Source of the DNA: Acidobacteriaceae bacterium
GTDB lineage: Bacteria; Acidobacteriota; Terriglobia; Terriglobales; Acidobacteriaceae
Direction: 5' to 3'
Assembly (NCBI GenBank): GCA_027449545.1
Contig: DAIDLI010000080.1
Span: 37,818 to 101,817 of the forward strand
Length of the DNA: 64,000 bases
The notes under the pieces are model-generated. The model was not told where the DNA came from. It searched no databases and worked only from the letters and a program-made list of their open reading frames with translations. Every line of letters begins with the position of its first letter. Position 1 is the stretch's first letter. This document shows positions 8,112 to 17,075 of the stretch, piece after piece. A program made the translations under genes and the position numbers.

Positions 8112-11100
8112 GTGAAGCGGAAGATACTCTTTTCGTCGGTTATCGGCATCTTTGTCATGGCTTTGTATGCCTGCGCGCCCAATGCACGGGCTGCGGCTCC
8201 CGCCACTCCCAATCCACAGACCATCTCTTCCGGAGTAGCCACAGCATTACCGACCAAAGAGATCCGTTTAGAGGCGCTGCACAGACTCGCCTCCCGCTCC
8301 TTGCGCCGGCAGGCTCTGGCACGCCCCATGTCCACGGCCTCAGGCTACGGAACGGGCATTCTTTCCACGATCGCGGGGGGCGCGTTCAACCAGGATGGCG
8401 GTCTGGCGCTCAATGTCGGGGTAGGCTCTCCGGAAGGAATTGCGCAGGACTCCTCAGGCAACACCTATGTCGCGGCTCCGGGTTTCAATGAGGTGCTGAA
8501 GATCGATAGCTCCGGCAAGATCACGGTGGTCGCCGGCAATGGAACCGGCGGGTACTCCGGCGACGGTGGTCCGGGGAACAAGGCCGCCCTGAATTCCCCC
8601 TCGGCACTTGCCCTGGACAACGCCGGCAACCTCTATATCTCCGATACAAGCAACTCGGTCATCCGCAAGCTCAATCTTTCCAGCGGCATCATTACAACCA
8701 TCGCAGGCGAGGGCCCCACGAACACGATCACAACCTGCCAGAACTCCGCAGATATTGTCGGGGATGGCTGCCCCGCCACGCAGGCCGCGCTCGGCCAAGT
8801 GTACGGCTTGGCGTTCAACGCCACGACCGGAATCCTTTACTTGGCGGACGGTGGATTTGGTCTGGTGCGGCAGATTGACGCCACTGGCACCATGACGGCG
8901 GTGGCCGGGGCTTTTCAAGGCGGCCCTGGGTGCGCAAATCAGGTGGACGCATACGCAGATGGCTGCCCCGCCACTTCGGCGACGCTTCTCTTCCCAATCG
9001 GCCTCGCCTTCGACAGGTCGGGGAGGCTCTATATCTCCGATGCCGGCACCAATCTGATTCGGATGGTGCAGGTCGGCAGTTCCAACCCGATCATTAGCGT
9101 GGTCGCGGGTCAGGCCAATCAAACCGGTACTCCGGAATCCGGCTATTCCGGAGACGGTGGGCCGGCAACCTCGGCTCTTCTTTACGAGCCGGGCTCCGTG
9201 GTCATCGATAGCTACGACAATCTCTATTTTGTCGATTCCGGTAACTCCGTCCTTCGCAGGATCTCCAACGGTGTGATCAGCACCATTGCTGGAACAGGAG
9301 AAGTTTTTGGATTTGCAGGCGATGGCGGGCCAGCAACTTCAGCGCGGCTCAGTGTGAACTATATCTCCGGGTTGGCCATCGACCCGCTGACGGGTACCCT
9401 GTCTTTTGCAGACACGGGCAACGAAAGAATCCGGCAGGTTCTGCCGAACGGCAATGTTCAGACAGTGGCCGGGAACGGATACCAGAATTACTTTGGGAGC
9501 GGAGGACCAGCCAACCTTGCCGGAATCGGGAACCCGTATGGAATTGCCGAAGATAAGGCCGGAAATCTCTACATTGCGGACGACAACAACATCGTCTGGA
9601 GAGTCAATGCGGGCGCCGGTGTAATCACAACCTTTGCCGGTACCGGTGCAATTGGATACACCGGAGATGGCGGTCCGGCGGCCAGCGCCGCTTTGAGTTT
9701 TCCAGAAGGCCTGGCAGTGGACAGCGCCGGCAATGTCTTGATCGCCGATACGGGCAACTCCGCCATTCGCGAAGTAAACGCCGCGACCGGCATCATTACG
9801 ACCGTGGCCGGGGGGCTTGGCCCCAAGCCTACCGTTTGCGCTGCCGCAACAGATTCGATTGGCGACGGCTGTCCCGCCGCGCAAGCCTCCCTCAGCGTTC
9901 CCTATGCGGTTGCCATCGACGGAGCCGGAGATCTCTACATTGCCGATTCCGGACATGAGGTGATTCGCGAGATCTCGGCGGCGAGCGGGCTTATCTCGAC
10001 CGTGGCCGGAACGCCGGGAACTGCCGGCTATTCAGGCGACGGCGGAGCGGCGACAAGCGCAACATTGAGGTTTCCGGGTGCCGTTGTGCTGGATAGCAGC
10101 GGCAACCTGTATATCGCGGATACCAATAACAACGTGATTCGGCAAGTCTCACCATCGACCGGTGCCATCCAGACGATTGCTGGAAACGGAATCTATGGGT
10201 ATGGCGGCGATGGCGGCCCAGCAACTTCTGCAATGCTGGCCGATCCTCACGGCGTTGCGATTGACAGCGCCGGCAATCTCTATTTCGCGGATTCCTACAA
10301 TAACGTTCTGCGGGAAGTGGATTCCACGGGTACCATCACGACCATCGCTGGCAACGGCACCGCCGGCTTTTCGGGCGATGGTGGGCCGGCGGCGCAAGGA
10401 GAAATCAGCATCCCCTGGGGGCTGCTGATCGACAACGGCGGCAATCTCATTTTTGCGGACAACAATAACTCCCGCGTGCGCAGAATCTCCATGTCTGCTG
10501 CGCCGGTGGCGCCTGCGGTAACGGTCACGGCCTCGGCATCAACCATTACCTCGGCGCAGGGGCTCTCGGTCTCAGTAGCGGTAAGCGGAAGCGGCACGGC
10601 CACGCCGACCGGCTCGGTCATTCTGAGCAGCGGAAGTTATACTTCGACAGCCGCTGTGCTGAGCAGCGGCAGTGCGACTATCGACATTCCCGCCGGCGTG
10701 CTGGCGGCAGGAACGGATACGCTGACAGCCACCTACACGCCGGATCTGAGCAGTTCTTCCGCCTACACGAGCGCCACGGGGACCGCGAGCGTTACCGTGA
10801 CTGCGGCATACAAGACTATGCTCACGCCGACGGTTGCCGTTTCGCCCTCCGCAACCAGCATCTCGGCAACGCAGGAACTTTCCGTAGCCGCGACAGTCAG
10901 CGGCGGGTCGGGTAACCCCACTCCAACCGGAACCGTAACCGTCAGCAGCGGCTCCTACAACTCGGGGCCGGTGGCGTTGACCAATGGATCGGCGTCCATC
11001 GACATTCAACCGGGAATGCTGAGCGGCGGGAACGACACGTTGACCGCCAGCTATAACGGCGATGTGAACTACAACACTGCAACCGGCACGGCATCCGTGA

Positions 11101-14100
11101 CGGTGACCTCGACGACTCAGATTACCGCAACCTCGGGCGGAGCAGCGATTCTGAACACCGGGAGCGTGACCTTGAAGTCCGCCCTCGGGGTGGCAACCGA
11201 CAGCGCCGGAAATCTGTACGTTGTAGACAACGACAACAGTGACGTAGTGAAGATAACCACGGCTGGCGTCGCCAGTGTCCTGAATATCGGGGCGCCGGGA
11301 GGCGTAAGCCTGAAGTATCCGCAGGGGATAGCGATCGACGGGACGGGCAATCTCTACATCGTGGATACGGGCAACAACCGCATTGTCGAGTTTTCCGCCG
11401 GAGGTACGGCGAGTGTAGTGAATATCGGCTCTCCCGGCGGCATGAGCCTGAATTATCCAGAAAACATCGCCGCAGATAGCAAAGGGAACATCTATGTCAC
11501 GGATAATGCGAACAACCGGGTCGTAGAGGTGCCGGCGGGAGGTGCTGCGACGGTAGTCAATATCGGGACTGTGGCCGGCACAGGCATCAGTGATCCTACC
11601 GGAATCGCGGTGGACAGCGCAGGCAATCTCTATATAGCGGACGAGGGCAATTACCGCATCGTCAAAGTGGATAGCGCCGGAACACCGACCGTGGTGAGCA
11701 CAGGAACTCTGAGCATTGAGCCACAAGGAATCGCTACCGACAGTGCCGGAAACATCTATATCGCGGACAGCGGCAGCAGCCGCGTGGTCGAAGTGACAGC
11801 GGCTGGTGCCGCCGAAGTGCTGACCATCGTCCTCCCACCAAATTCACTTGGCTGTCCAGGCACTGGCTTGTGTGAACCTTTTGGCGTGGCTACGGATCAG
11901 ATGGGCGACATCTTTGTTTCGGATAACGGCTATGGCAATGTGGTCAAGGTGACGACGGCAGGTTCGCAGGCTCTTGGCCAGGCCGCAGTAGGTTCGGCGG
12001 GGACTCCGGTTGTCGTGAGCTTCACCATCGATGGCTACGGCGGCGACAGCTACACTCCGGCCTTTCAAATGAATCTTGGCAAGGAGGCGACCGTGGGTTC
12101 GGTCACCTGTACGGGCGGGCCTGCTCCCGAGATATGCAGCGCGCCCGTGACGTTCAAGCCGGCCTATCCGGGGCTGCGTGAAGACGCAGTGAATGTGCTT
12201 GATCCGACAAGCGGCAATACCCTGTTGGGGGAAACCCTGGTATACGGTACTGGCACGGGTCCCCAGGCTGCGTTTGCCCCGGGGACAGTCTCCGCAGTGA
12301 ATCTGGGCAGTTTGACGGTCATGCCCCAAGGTACAGCCGTGGATCCCGCCGGCAATCTGTATATCGCGGATACGGGCAATAGCCGCGTGGTCCGTGTATC
12401 GGCTACGGGAACGGCAAGCGTTGTGGATACTGGCACTCTGACCCTGGGCTCCCCTCAGGGAGTCGCGGTAGACGGTGCTGGAACCCTATACGTTGCCGAT
12501 ACGGGGAACAACCGCGTGGTCAAGGTGACTGCTGCCGGCGTGGTCAGCACCGTCAGCACAGGCACCCTGAGCGTCGATCCACAGGGGATTGCTGTCGATG
12601 GGGCTGGAACTATTTACTTCACCGACGGTGCCAACCGAATCGTGAAGGTCACCGCTTCCGGGGCTGTAAGTACGCTCACCGCGGGGAGCCTCAATCTCGC
12701 CTACGCCTACGGGATCGCAGTCGATGCCCAAGGCAATGTGTATGTTGCCAACCAGGGCCAGAACAACATCGTCGAAATCCCGGCATCTGGCGCCGCGAGC
12801 GTTGTCAACACCGGGAATCTGACGCTCAGCCCCGCCAATGGCGTGGCCGTAGACAGCGCAGGGGACGTGTACATCGCGGACTCCGGAAACAATCGCATCG
12901 TCGAGGTGACGCCATCCGGCAACGCAAGCGTATTGGACATCGGAACTCCCGGAGGCAATGGCTTTGGCGATCCATACGGCATCACCGTAGATGGCGCGGG
13001 GAACCTCTACATTGCGGACTACGGAAACAATCGCGTTGTCCAACTCGCTCAGGCACAGGCGTTACCACTCGGCTTTGCTTCGACCAATGTAGGCAGCACC
13101 AGCAGTGACAGCCCGAAGGCTGTAACCCTGCAGAACATTGGCAATCAGGCGTTGAACATCTCGGGAGTGACAACTGCCACAACCGGACAGACGACCAGCA
13201 GCTTTAACCTGAGTGGTTCGGGAACCACTTGCACAACGACGACGGCGCTCGCTCCAGGGGCAACCTGCGCGGTAAGCGTCGCATTCCAGCCGCTCATCGG
13301 AGGCGCATTGAGCGGAACCGTGAACCTGACGGACAACAGCTTGAATGCCGTCGCGCCCAACAATGTGCAGCAAATCTCCCTGAGCGGCACGGGCGTCATG
13401 CTGGTGCCGGCGGTGAAGGTAAACCCGTCAGCATCCAGCATCACGACGGCGCAGGCGCTGAACATCACCGTCTCTGTAAGCGGCGCCAATGGCAGTCCGG
13501 TGCCCACCGGATCGGTAACTGTAAGTGGCGGAGGTTACACTTCGGCGTCTGTCACCCTAACCAGCGGTGCAGCTACGGTCAGCGTTCCTGCGGATTCGTT
13601 GAGCGTGGGGACCGATGTGCTCACTGCCACCTATACTCCCGACGCCGGCAGCTCATCCATCTATAGCAGTGCCAGCGGAACTGCCTCGGTAACCGTTACC
13701 GCGGCGCTCGCCGCCGCAACCGTTACGGTGACACCGTCGGCTGCCACCATAACTGACGAGCAGACCGATAGTGTGACAGTCTCTGTCGCCGGTGCCTCCG
13801 GGCAGCCGATGCCGACCGGAACCGTCACGCTGGCAAGCGGGTCCTACAACGCGCAGCAGTCGCTCAGCGGCGGTTCGGCCAAGTTCACGATACCTGCGGG
13901 TGCGCTGAGCGGCGGGGCGGATACGCTGACTGCGGCCTATTCGGGCGACACGGCCTATGCCCCTGGAAGCGGCACCGCGACAGTGACGGTATCTGCGGTT
14001 GCGATTTCAGCGCCGGCTCCGCCGGCTGTTAACCCGGGCAGCAGCGCTACTGCAACGGCAACCCTCTCCGCTGGGAGCACTTACTCAGGAAGCATGACTC

Positions 14101-14543
14101 TCAGTTGTAGTCTGACTAGTTCTCCGACTGGTGCGCAAAGCCTTCCGACGTGTAATCTCAATCCCACGAGTGTTACGCTTACCGCTGGCGGAAGCGCCAC
14201 TACAGTTCTAACCGTGGCGACAAAAGCAGCCTCCAACACTGCCTCACTGGATCCCTTCGCCACGGATATATGGAAACTTGGCGGCGGCGGCACCGTGGTG
14301 GCGTTCGTGCTGCTGTTTGGGATTCCATCGCGCCGGCGCCGCTGGATTGCAATGATCGTGCTCTGTGGTACGGTCTTCACAGCGGGAGTCGTTGCCTGCG
14401 GCGGGGGTGGCAGTTCGCAATCTTCTTCCCCTCCAACTGTCCCCGCAACCACAGCAGGCAATTACACCTTTACCATCACCGGGACAGACTCGAGCAACGC
14501 GAAGATTACGACCTCGGTCAATGTAATCATTGCGGTGCAGTAG
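8112..14543 (+). CDS. Giant NHL-repeat / Ig-like repeat lipoprotein
   Basis: The 2143-residue product starts at GTG with a strong GGAGGG upstream. It has a lipoprotein-type signal (ILFSSVIGIFVMALYACAPN). Residues about 75-790 carry NHL-type propeller repeats punctuated by a near-tandem GYSGDGGPATSA motif, seen around ten times. Ig-like repeats follow (PTGSVILSSGSYTSTAA), then a second NHL set (about 1000-1230), a beta-sandwich, a third NHL set (about 1330-1650), a HYDIN/choice-of-anchor-D-like domain (LPLGFASTNVGSTSSDSPKAVTLQN) and three more Ig-like repeats. Near the C-terminus there is a hydrophobic helix, a basic RRRR stretch and VVACGGGG, then a final Ig-like tail. It is probably a surface-exposed binding or adhesion protein; the ligand is unknown. 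Confidence 0.8.
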   Translation: MKRKILFSSVIGIFVMALYACAPNARAAAPATPNPQTISSGVATALPTKEIRLEALHRLASRSLRRQALARPMSTASGYGTGILSTIAGGAFNQDGGLALNVGVGSPEGIAQDSSGNTYVAAPGFNEVLKIDSSGKITVVAGNGTGGYSGDGGPGNKAALNSPSALALDNAGNLYISDTSNSVIRKLNLSSGIITTIAGEGPTNTITTCQNSADIVGDGCPATQAALGQVYGLAFNATTGILYLADGGFGLVRQIDATGTMTAVAGAFQGGPGCANQVDAYADGCPATSATLLFPIGLAFDRSGRLYISDAGTNLIRMVQVGSSNPIISVVAGQANQTGTPESGYSGDGGPATSALLYEPGSVVIDSYDNLYFVDSGNSVLRRISNGVISTIAGTGEVFGFAGDGGPATSARLSVNYISGLAIDPLTGTLSFADTGNERIRQVLPNGNVQTVAGNGYQNYFGSGGPANLAGIGNPYGIAEDKAGNLYIADDNNIVWRVNAGAGVITTFAGTGAIGYTGDGGPAASAALSFPEGLAVDSAGNVLIADTGNSAIREVNAATGIITTVAGGLGPKPTVCAAATDSIGDGCPAAQASLSVPYAVAIDGAGDLYIADSGHEVIREISAASGLISTVAGTPGTAGYSGDGGAATSATLRFPGAVVLDSSGNLYIADTNNNVIRQVSPSTGAIQTIAGNGIYGYGGDGGPATSAMLADPHGVAIDSAGNLYFADSYNNVLREVDSTGTITTIAGNGTAGFSGDGGPAAQGEISIPWGLLIDNGGNLIFADNNNSRVRRISMSAAPVAPAVTVTASASTITSAQGLSVSVAVSGSGTATPTGSVILSSGSYTSTAAVLSSGSATIDIPAGVLAAGTDTLTATYTPDLSSSSAYTSATGTASVTVTAAYKTMLTPTVAVSPSATSISATQELSVAATVSGGSGNPTPTGTVTVSSGSYNSGPVALTNGSASIDIQPGMLSGGNDTLTASYNGDVNYNTATGTASVTVTSTTQITATSGGAAILNTGSVTLKSALGVATDSAGNLYVVDNDNSDVVKITTAGVASVLNIGAPGGVSLKYPQGIAIDGTGNLYIVDTGNNRIVEFSAGGTASVVNIGSPGGMSLNYPENIAADSKGNIYVTDNANNRVVEVPAGGAATVVNIGTVAGTGISDPTGIAVDSAGNLYIADEGNYRIVKVDSAGTPTVVSTGTLSIEPQGIATDSAGNIYIADSGSSRVVEVTAAGAAEVLTIVLPPNSLGCPGTGLCEPFGVATDQMGDIFVSDNGYGNVVKVTTAGSQALGQAAVGSAGTPVVVSFTIDGYGGDSYTPAFQMNLGKEATVGSVTCTGGPAPEICSAPVTFKPAYPGLREDAVNVLDPTSGNTLLGETLVYGTGTGPQAAFAPGTVSAVNLGSLTVMPQGTAVDPAGNLYIADTGNSRVVRVSATGTASVVDTGTLTLGSPQGVAVDGAGTLYVADTGNNRVVKVTAAGVVSTVSTGTLSVDPQGIAVDGAGTIYFTDGANRIVKVTASGAVSTLTAGSLNLAYAYGIAVDAQGNVYVANQGQNNIVEIPASGAASVVNTGNLTLSPANGVAVDSAGDVYIADSGNNRIVEVTPSGNASVLDIGTPGGNGFGDPYGITVDGAGNLYIADYGNNRVVQLAQAQALPLGFASTNVGSTSSDSPKAVTLQNIGNQALNISGVTTATTGQTTSSFNLSGSGTTCTTTTALAPGATCAVSVAFQPLIGGALSGTVNLTDNSLNAVAPNNVQQISLSGTGVMLVPAVKVNPSASSITTAQALNITVSVSGANGSPVPTGSVTVSGGGYTSASVTLTSGAATVSVPADSLSVGTDVLTATYTPDAGSSSIYSSASGTASVTVTAALAAATVTVTPSAATITDEQTDSVTVSVAGASGQPMPTGTVTLASGSYNAQQSLSGGSAKFTIPAGALSGGADTLTAAYSGDTAYAPGSGTATVTVSAVAISAPAPPAVNPGSSATATATLSAGSTYSGSMTLSCSLTSSPTGAQSLPTCNLNPTSVTLTAGGSATTVLTVATKAASNTASLDPFATDIWKLGGGGTVVAFVLLFGIPSRRRRWIAMIVLCGTVFTAGVVACGGGGSSQSSSPPTVPATTAGNYTFTITGTDSSNAKITTSVNVIIAVQ

Positions 14544-15265
14544 CCATGCGCTCAAGTTCGGGCTACGCGGTGCTGGACGCTCCACATGGGAGCGCCAGCA
14601 CCGGAATTCCTCGACCTATTATCCGGGTTTCACGCAAGGGGCGCTTTTTGCAGGAAATTTCGGTCAACGGCTGCCTCGCACCGACGTTCATCGAAGTCTG
14701 AACGGCGCTTGCTCGTTCACCTCGAGCAACACGGCCGTCGGTTCGGTCGACGCGACGAGCCGTATGGATCGATGGACGGAATCCGCCAAGATCGGGATTT
14801 ATATTGTCTTGACGACAGCCACCCATTCGGCTGCGTAGCTGCCACCGACATCGATGAGATTAGTGCGACTGCCGGGCAGCCAGTACGCACTCTCCTGTCA
14901 ATCCTCGCAGTACCTCGAAGACGGCTGCGAGACCTGCGTCGTCACGGAAATTAAGGATGACGTTGTTACCTGAATTATGCACGGTCCGCTCATGGAGTGC
15001 GACGAAGCTTCCGGCGTTTATGTCTTGGAGCAGTCCCCCGACTGCAACGCCTGAGCGAGGCCGAAGAACCCTCTGTCTTTGAGCCGTGAGGCATTGCTGC
15101 TCCATCCCGCCGGCGCTTGGGGTGCGAGAGCAGGATAGGGCGGTGCAAGGAGAGCAACGGCAAAGAGCCGAGGGGGTCCTGCGGAGAGGGCCATGCCGGC
15201 AATCTACCGCGTTCAACCGCCCTCCCCCCATCTATTCTTTTTCTCCGGCGGATTCGCCGGGATGC
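14544..15265. other. About 720 bp without a convincing gene
   Basis: Short overlapping ORFs occur on both strands, but none has family-like motifs, a clear ribosome-binding site or consistent codon use. One plus-strand frame reads SFTSSNTAVGSVDAT, which resembles a fragment of a bacterial Ig-like domain and may be a decayed piece of an NHL/Ig gene. I see no RNA gene or terminator. Confidence 0.4.
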
Positions 15266-16726
15266 TTATGCTTCCCCGGTTTCGCGCAGCAGGTCCTCCA
15301 TCCGTTTCTGAAGCTGCTCGACGATGGGACGGTAGCCAGGATCGCCATACAGGTTGTGGAGTTCGTGCGGATCGTTGCGGAGATCAAACAACTCCCATTC
15401 CGGCGGATTTTCTTCGTAATACTCGATCAATTTATAGCGTTCGGTTCGGACTCCATGATTCTTGGGCACCATATTGACCGACGGATAATCGTAGAAGGAA
15501 TACAGCCAGTCCGTGCGCCACTTCGCGGCGCCGCCCTGCAGCAGGGGAACGATGCTTTGGCCCTGCATGTGAGCGGGAATAGGACAGCCGGCAAGATCGA
15601 GAATGGTCGGCGCCAGGTCGATGTTGAGTACCATGCGGTCGAGGATCGTGCCTGCAGGGATGCGCTTCGGGTAGCGAATATTCAGCGGGATGCGAATGGA
15701 GGGCTCATACATCAGACGCTTATCGATACAGTGCCATTCCCCGAGAAAGTATCCGTGATCTGAGGTGGTGACAACCGCGGTATCGTCCAGGCAGCCGGAG
15801 TTTTCAAGCGTGCGAAGCAGACGGCCGAGGTACTCGTCTCCTGCCACCGTATTCGCATTGTGACTCTTCACGATCTGCTCCAGGGTGGCGCAATACTCGA
15901 ACGTCCCAACTTTATTACTGGCATTGGCAACCGCATTGGGTCTGCCGGGATAACCCAGCAGGTCATCATTGAATGTCTCGGGCTCAGAGACAAAGACACC
16001 GTCATACAGCCCTTGAAGGCGACGCGGCCGAATGCCCTCTCCGTGAGGAACTTTGAGCCATACAAACAGACAAAATGGCTTATCGTGATCCTCCTGCAAC
16101 CACCGGACTGCAGCGTCGACAACCAAGTCATCCAGATAGCCGTGATATGGCTTATCCGGGCCGATATGGCCGTTCCGCCCCTCTGCAATTTGAGGATTCA
16201 GGTACGGCTGCTGCTGGAGATAGCCAAAATAGTAATCCCAGTAATGATCGCGAAGCGCGCCCTGGATGTGCGATTTTCCGCAGAATGCCACCTCGTAGCC
16301 GGCCTCATGAAGGAAGTCGGACAGGATCTCGATGCCGGGGTTGAGCGGACGGTCGTTGTTGTCAATCACACCGTTCCTTTTTGAGTAGAGACCGGTCAGG
16401 AAGGACGCGCGGCTGGGCGCGCACAGCGCATTGGTGGCAAATGCGTTGTGGAACTGGGCCCCCTCTTGCGCGATGCGGTCCATGTTCGGCGTGCTCAGAA
16501 CGCTGCTGTTTCTGTTTTGATTCCAGGCCAGCGCGGACGCCGCATGTTCCGTCATGCAGCTCAACTGATCGAGCCGCTGTCCGTCGGTCATGAAGATGAC
16601 AAAGTTGGGACGACGCAGGTCTTTCTGCTGCGGAGATGGCGCCGCATCGATACGTGGCGTCGCCGAGGCTCCGATTGCAGCAGCTCCAAGCTTCATGGCG
16701 TCGCGGCGAGTCAACAGATTGGGCAT
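15266..16726 (-). CDS. Secreted sulfatase (formylglycine-dependent, Cys type)
   Basis: The 486-residue member of the alkaline-phosphatase-like sulfatase family begins with a twin-arginine signal (LTRRDAMKLGAAAIGASATPRI). The metal-site strand FVIFMTDGQRLDQ comes next. The maturation motif C-A-P-S-R-A-S follows at residues 102-108, so Cys102 should be converted to formylglycine. Later motifs are GYEVAFCGKSHIQG and VVTTSDHGYFLGEWHCIDKRLMYEPSIRIPL. It should hydrolyse sulfate esters on a glycan in the periplasm or outside. It is divergent from DUF4855 protein 1, with that gene's operator-bearing promoter in the shared intergenic region, consistent with co-regulation. The substrate cannot be read from sequence; an N-acetylhexosamine sulfate is an inference from the locus. 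Confidence 0.9.
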   Translation of the reverse strand: MPNLLTRRDAMKLGAAAIGASATPRIDAAPSPQQKDLRRPNFVIFMTDGQRLDQLSCMTEHAASALAWNQNRNSSVLSTPNMDRIAQEGAQFHNAFATNALCAPSRASFLTGLYSKRNGVIDNNDRPLNPGIEILSDFLHEAGYEVAFCGKSHIQGALRDHYWDYYFGYLQQQPYLNPQIAEGRNGHIGPDKPYHGYLDDLVVDAAVRWLQEDHDKPFCLFVWLKVPHGEGIRPRRLQGLYDGVFVSEPETFNDDLLGYPGRPNAVANASNKVGTFEYCATLEQIVKSHNANTVAGDEYLGRLLRTLENSGCLDDTAVVTTSDHGYFLGEWHCIDKRLMYEPSIRIPLNIRYPKRIPAGTILDRMVLNIDLAPTILDLAGCPIPAHMQGQSIVPLLQGGAAKWRTDWLYSFYDYPSVNMVPKNHGVRTERYKLIEYYEENPPEWELFDLRNDPHELHNLYGDPGYRPIVEQLQKRMEDLLRETGEA

Positions 16727-16970
16727 GGGAATCCTCCGTGATGCTTCGATGGATTAGTTGCGAACGATCTTTCCGGCTTGTCCCGGGGAGCGGGAACATG
16801 CCGCGCCCCGTACGGGCGATGCAGAAGTTGTCGCGCCTCCCATTGCAGCCACGCAAGGCCCCTTGGCCTTTCCGCGCGGCGGCAGCGGCTGGTCCCGCCG
16901 GTCCAAGGACCCGTCTTTCAACGCCCCAGTTTCTCTACGCAGACTACTCTTAATAACTCTATTCGTCTAC

Positions 16971-16998
16971 TTGACATGCTGTATATACATGTTACTAT
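16971..16998 (+). promoter_or_regulatory. Promoter with embedded GntR/HutC-type operator (DUF4855 gene 1)
   Basis: TTGACA (16971-16976), a 16-bp spacer and TACTAT (16993-16998) form a good sigma-70-type promoter. The spacer contains the perfect palindrome TGTATATACA (16980-16989), whose core GTATATAC fits the published HutC-subfamily consensus GTMTAKAC. A repressor bound here would block RNA polymerase. The same layout recurs at 19887-19914 and 29427-29454. Confidence 0.65.
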
Positions 16999-17015
16999 GA
17001 CTCAACCCTTAGAGA

Positions 17016-17032
17016 GGGCCGCGGCTCGGCCC
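17016..17032 (+). promoter_or_regulatory. Leader hairpin before DUF4855 gene 1
   Basis: GGGCCG-CGGCT-CGGCCC folds into a 6-bp GC stem followed by ctatctttt, within the predicted 5' leader about 45 bp before the start codon. It could be a weak terminator or attenuator; the T-run is imperfect. Confidence 0.35.
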
Positions 17033-17075
17033 CTATCTTTTGAACGATTCGAGATTCTTCTCGGCGGAGGAAGTG

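Noticed and set aside
8340-13050. Tandem repeats that could suggest a CRISPR or satellite array
   Set aside because: They are protein-coding NHL repeats with period near 150-170 bp and diverged DNA; no short identical repeats with unique spacers.
14586-15231. Several ORFs on both strands in the gap after the NHL gene
   Set aside because: No ribosome-binding sites, family motifs or coherent frames; at most a decayed Ig-like fragment.
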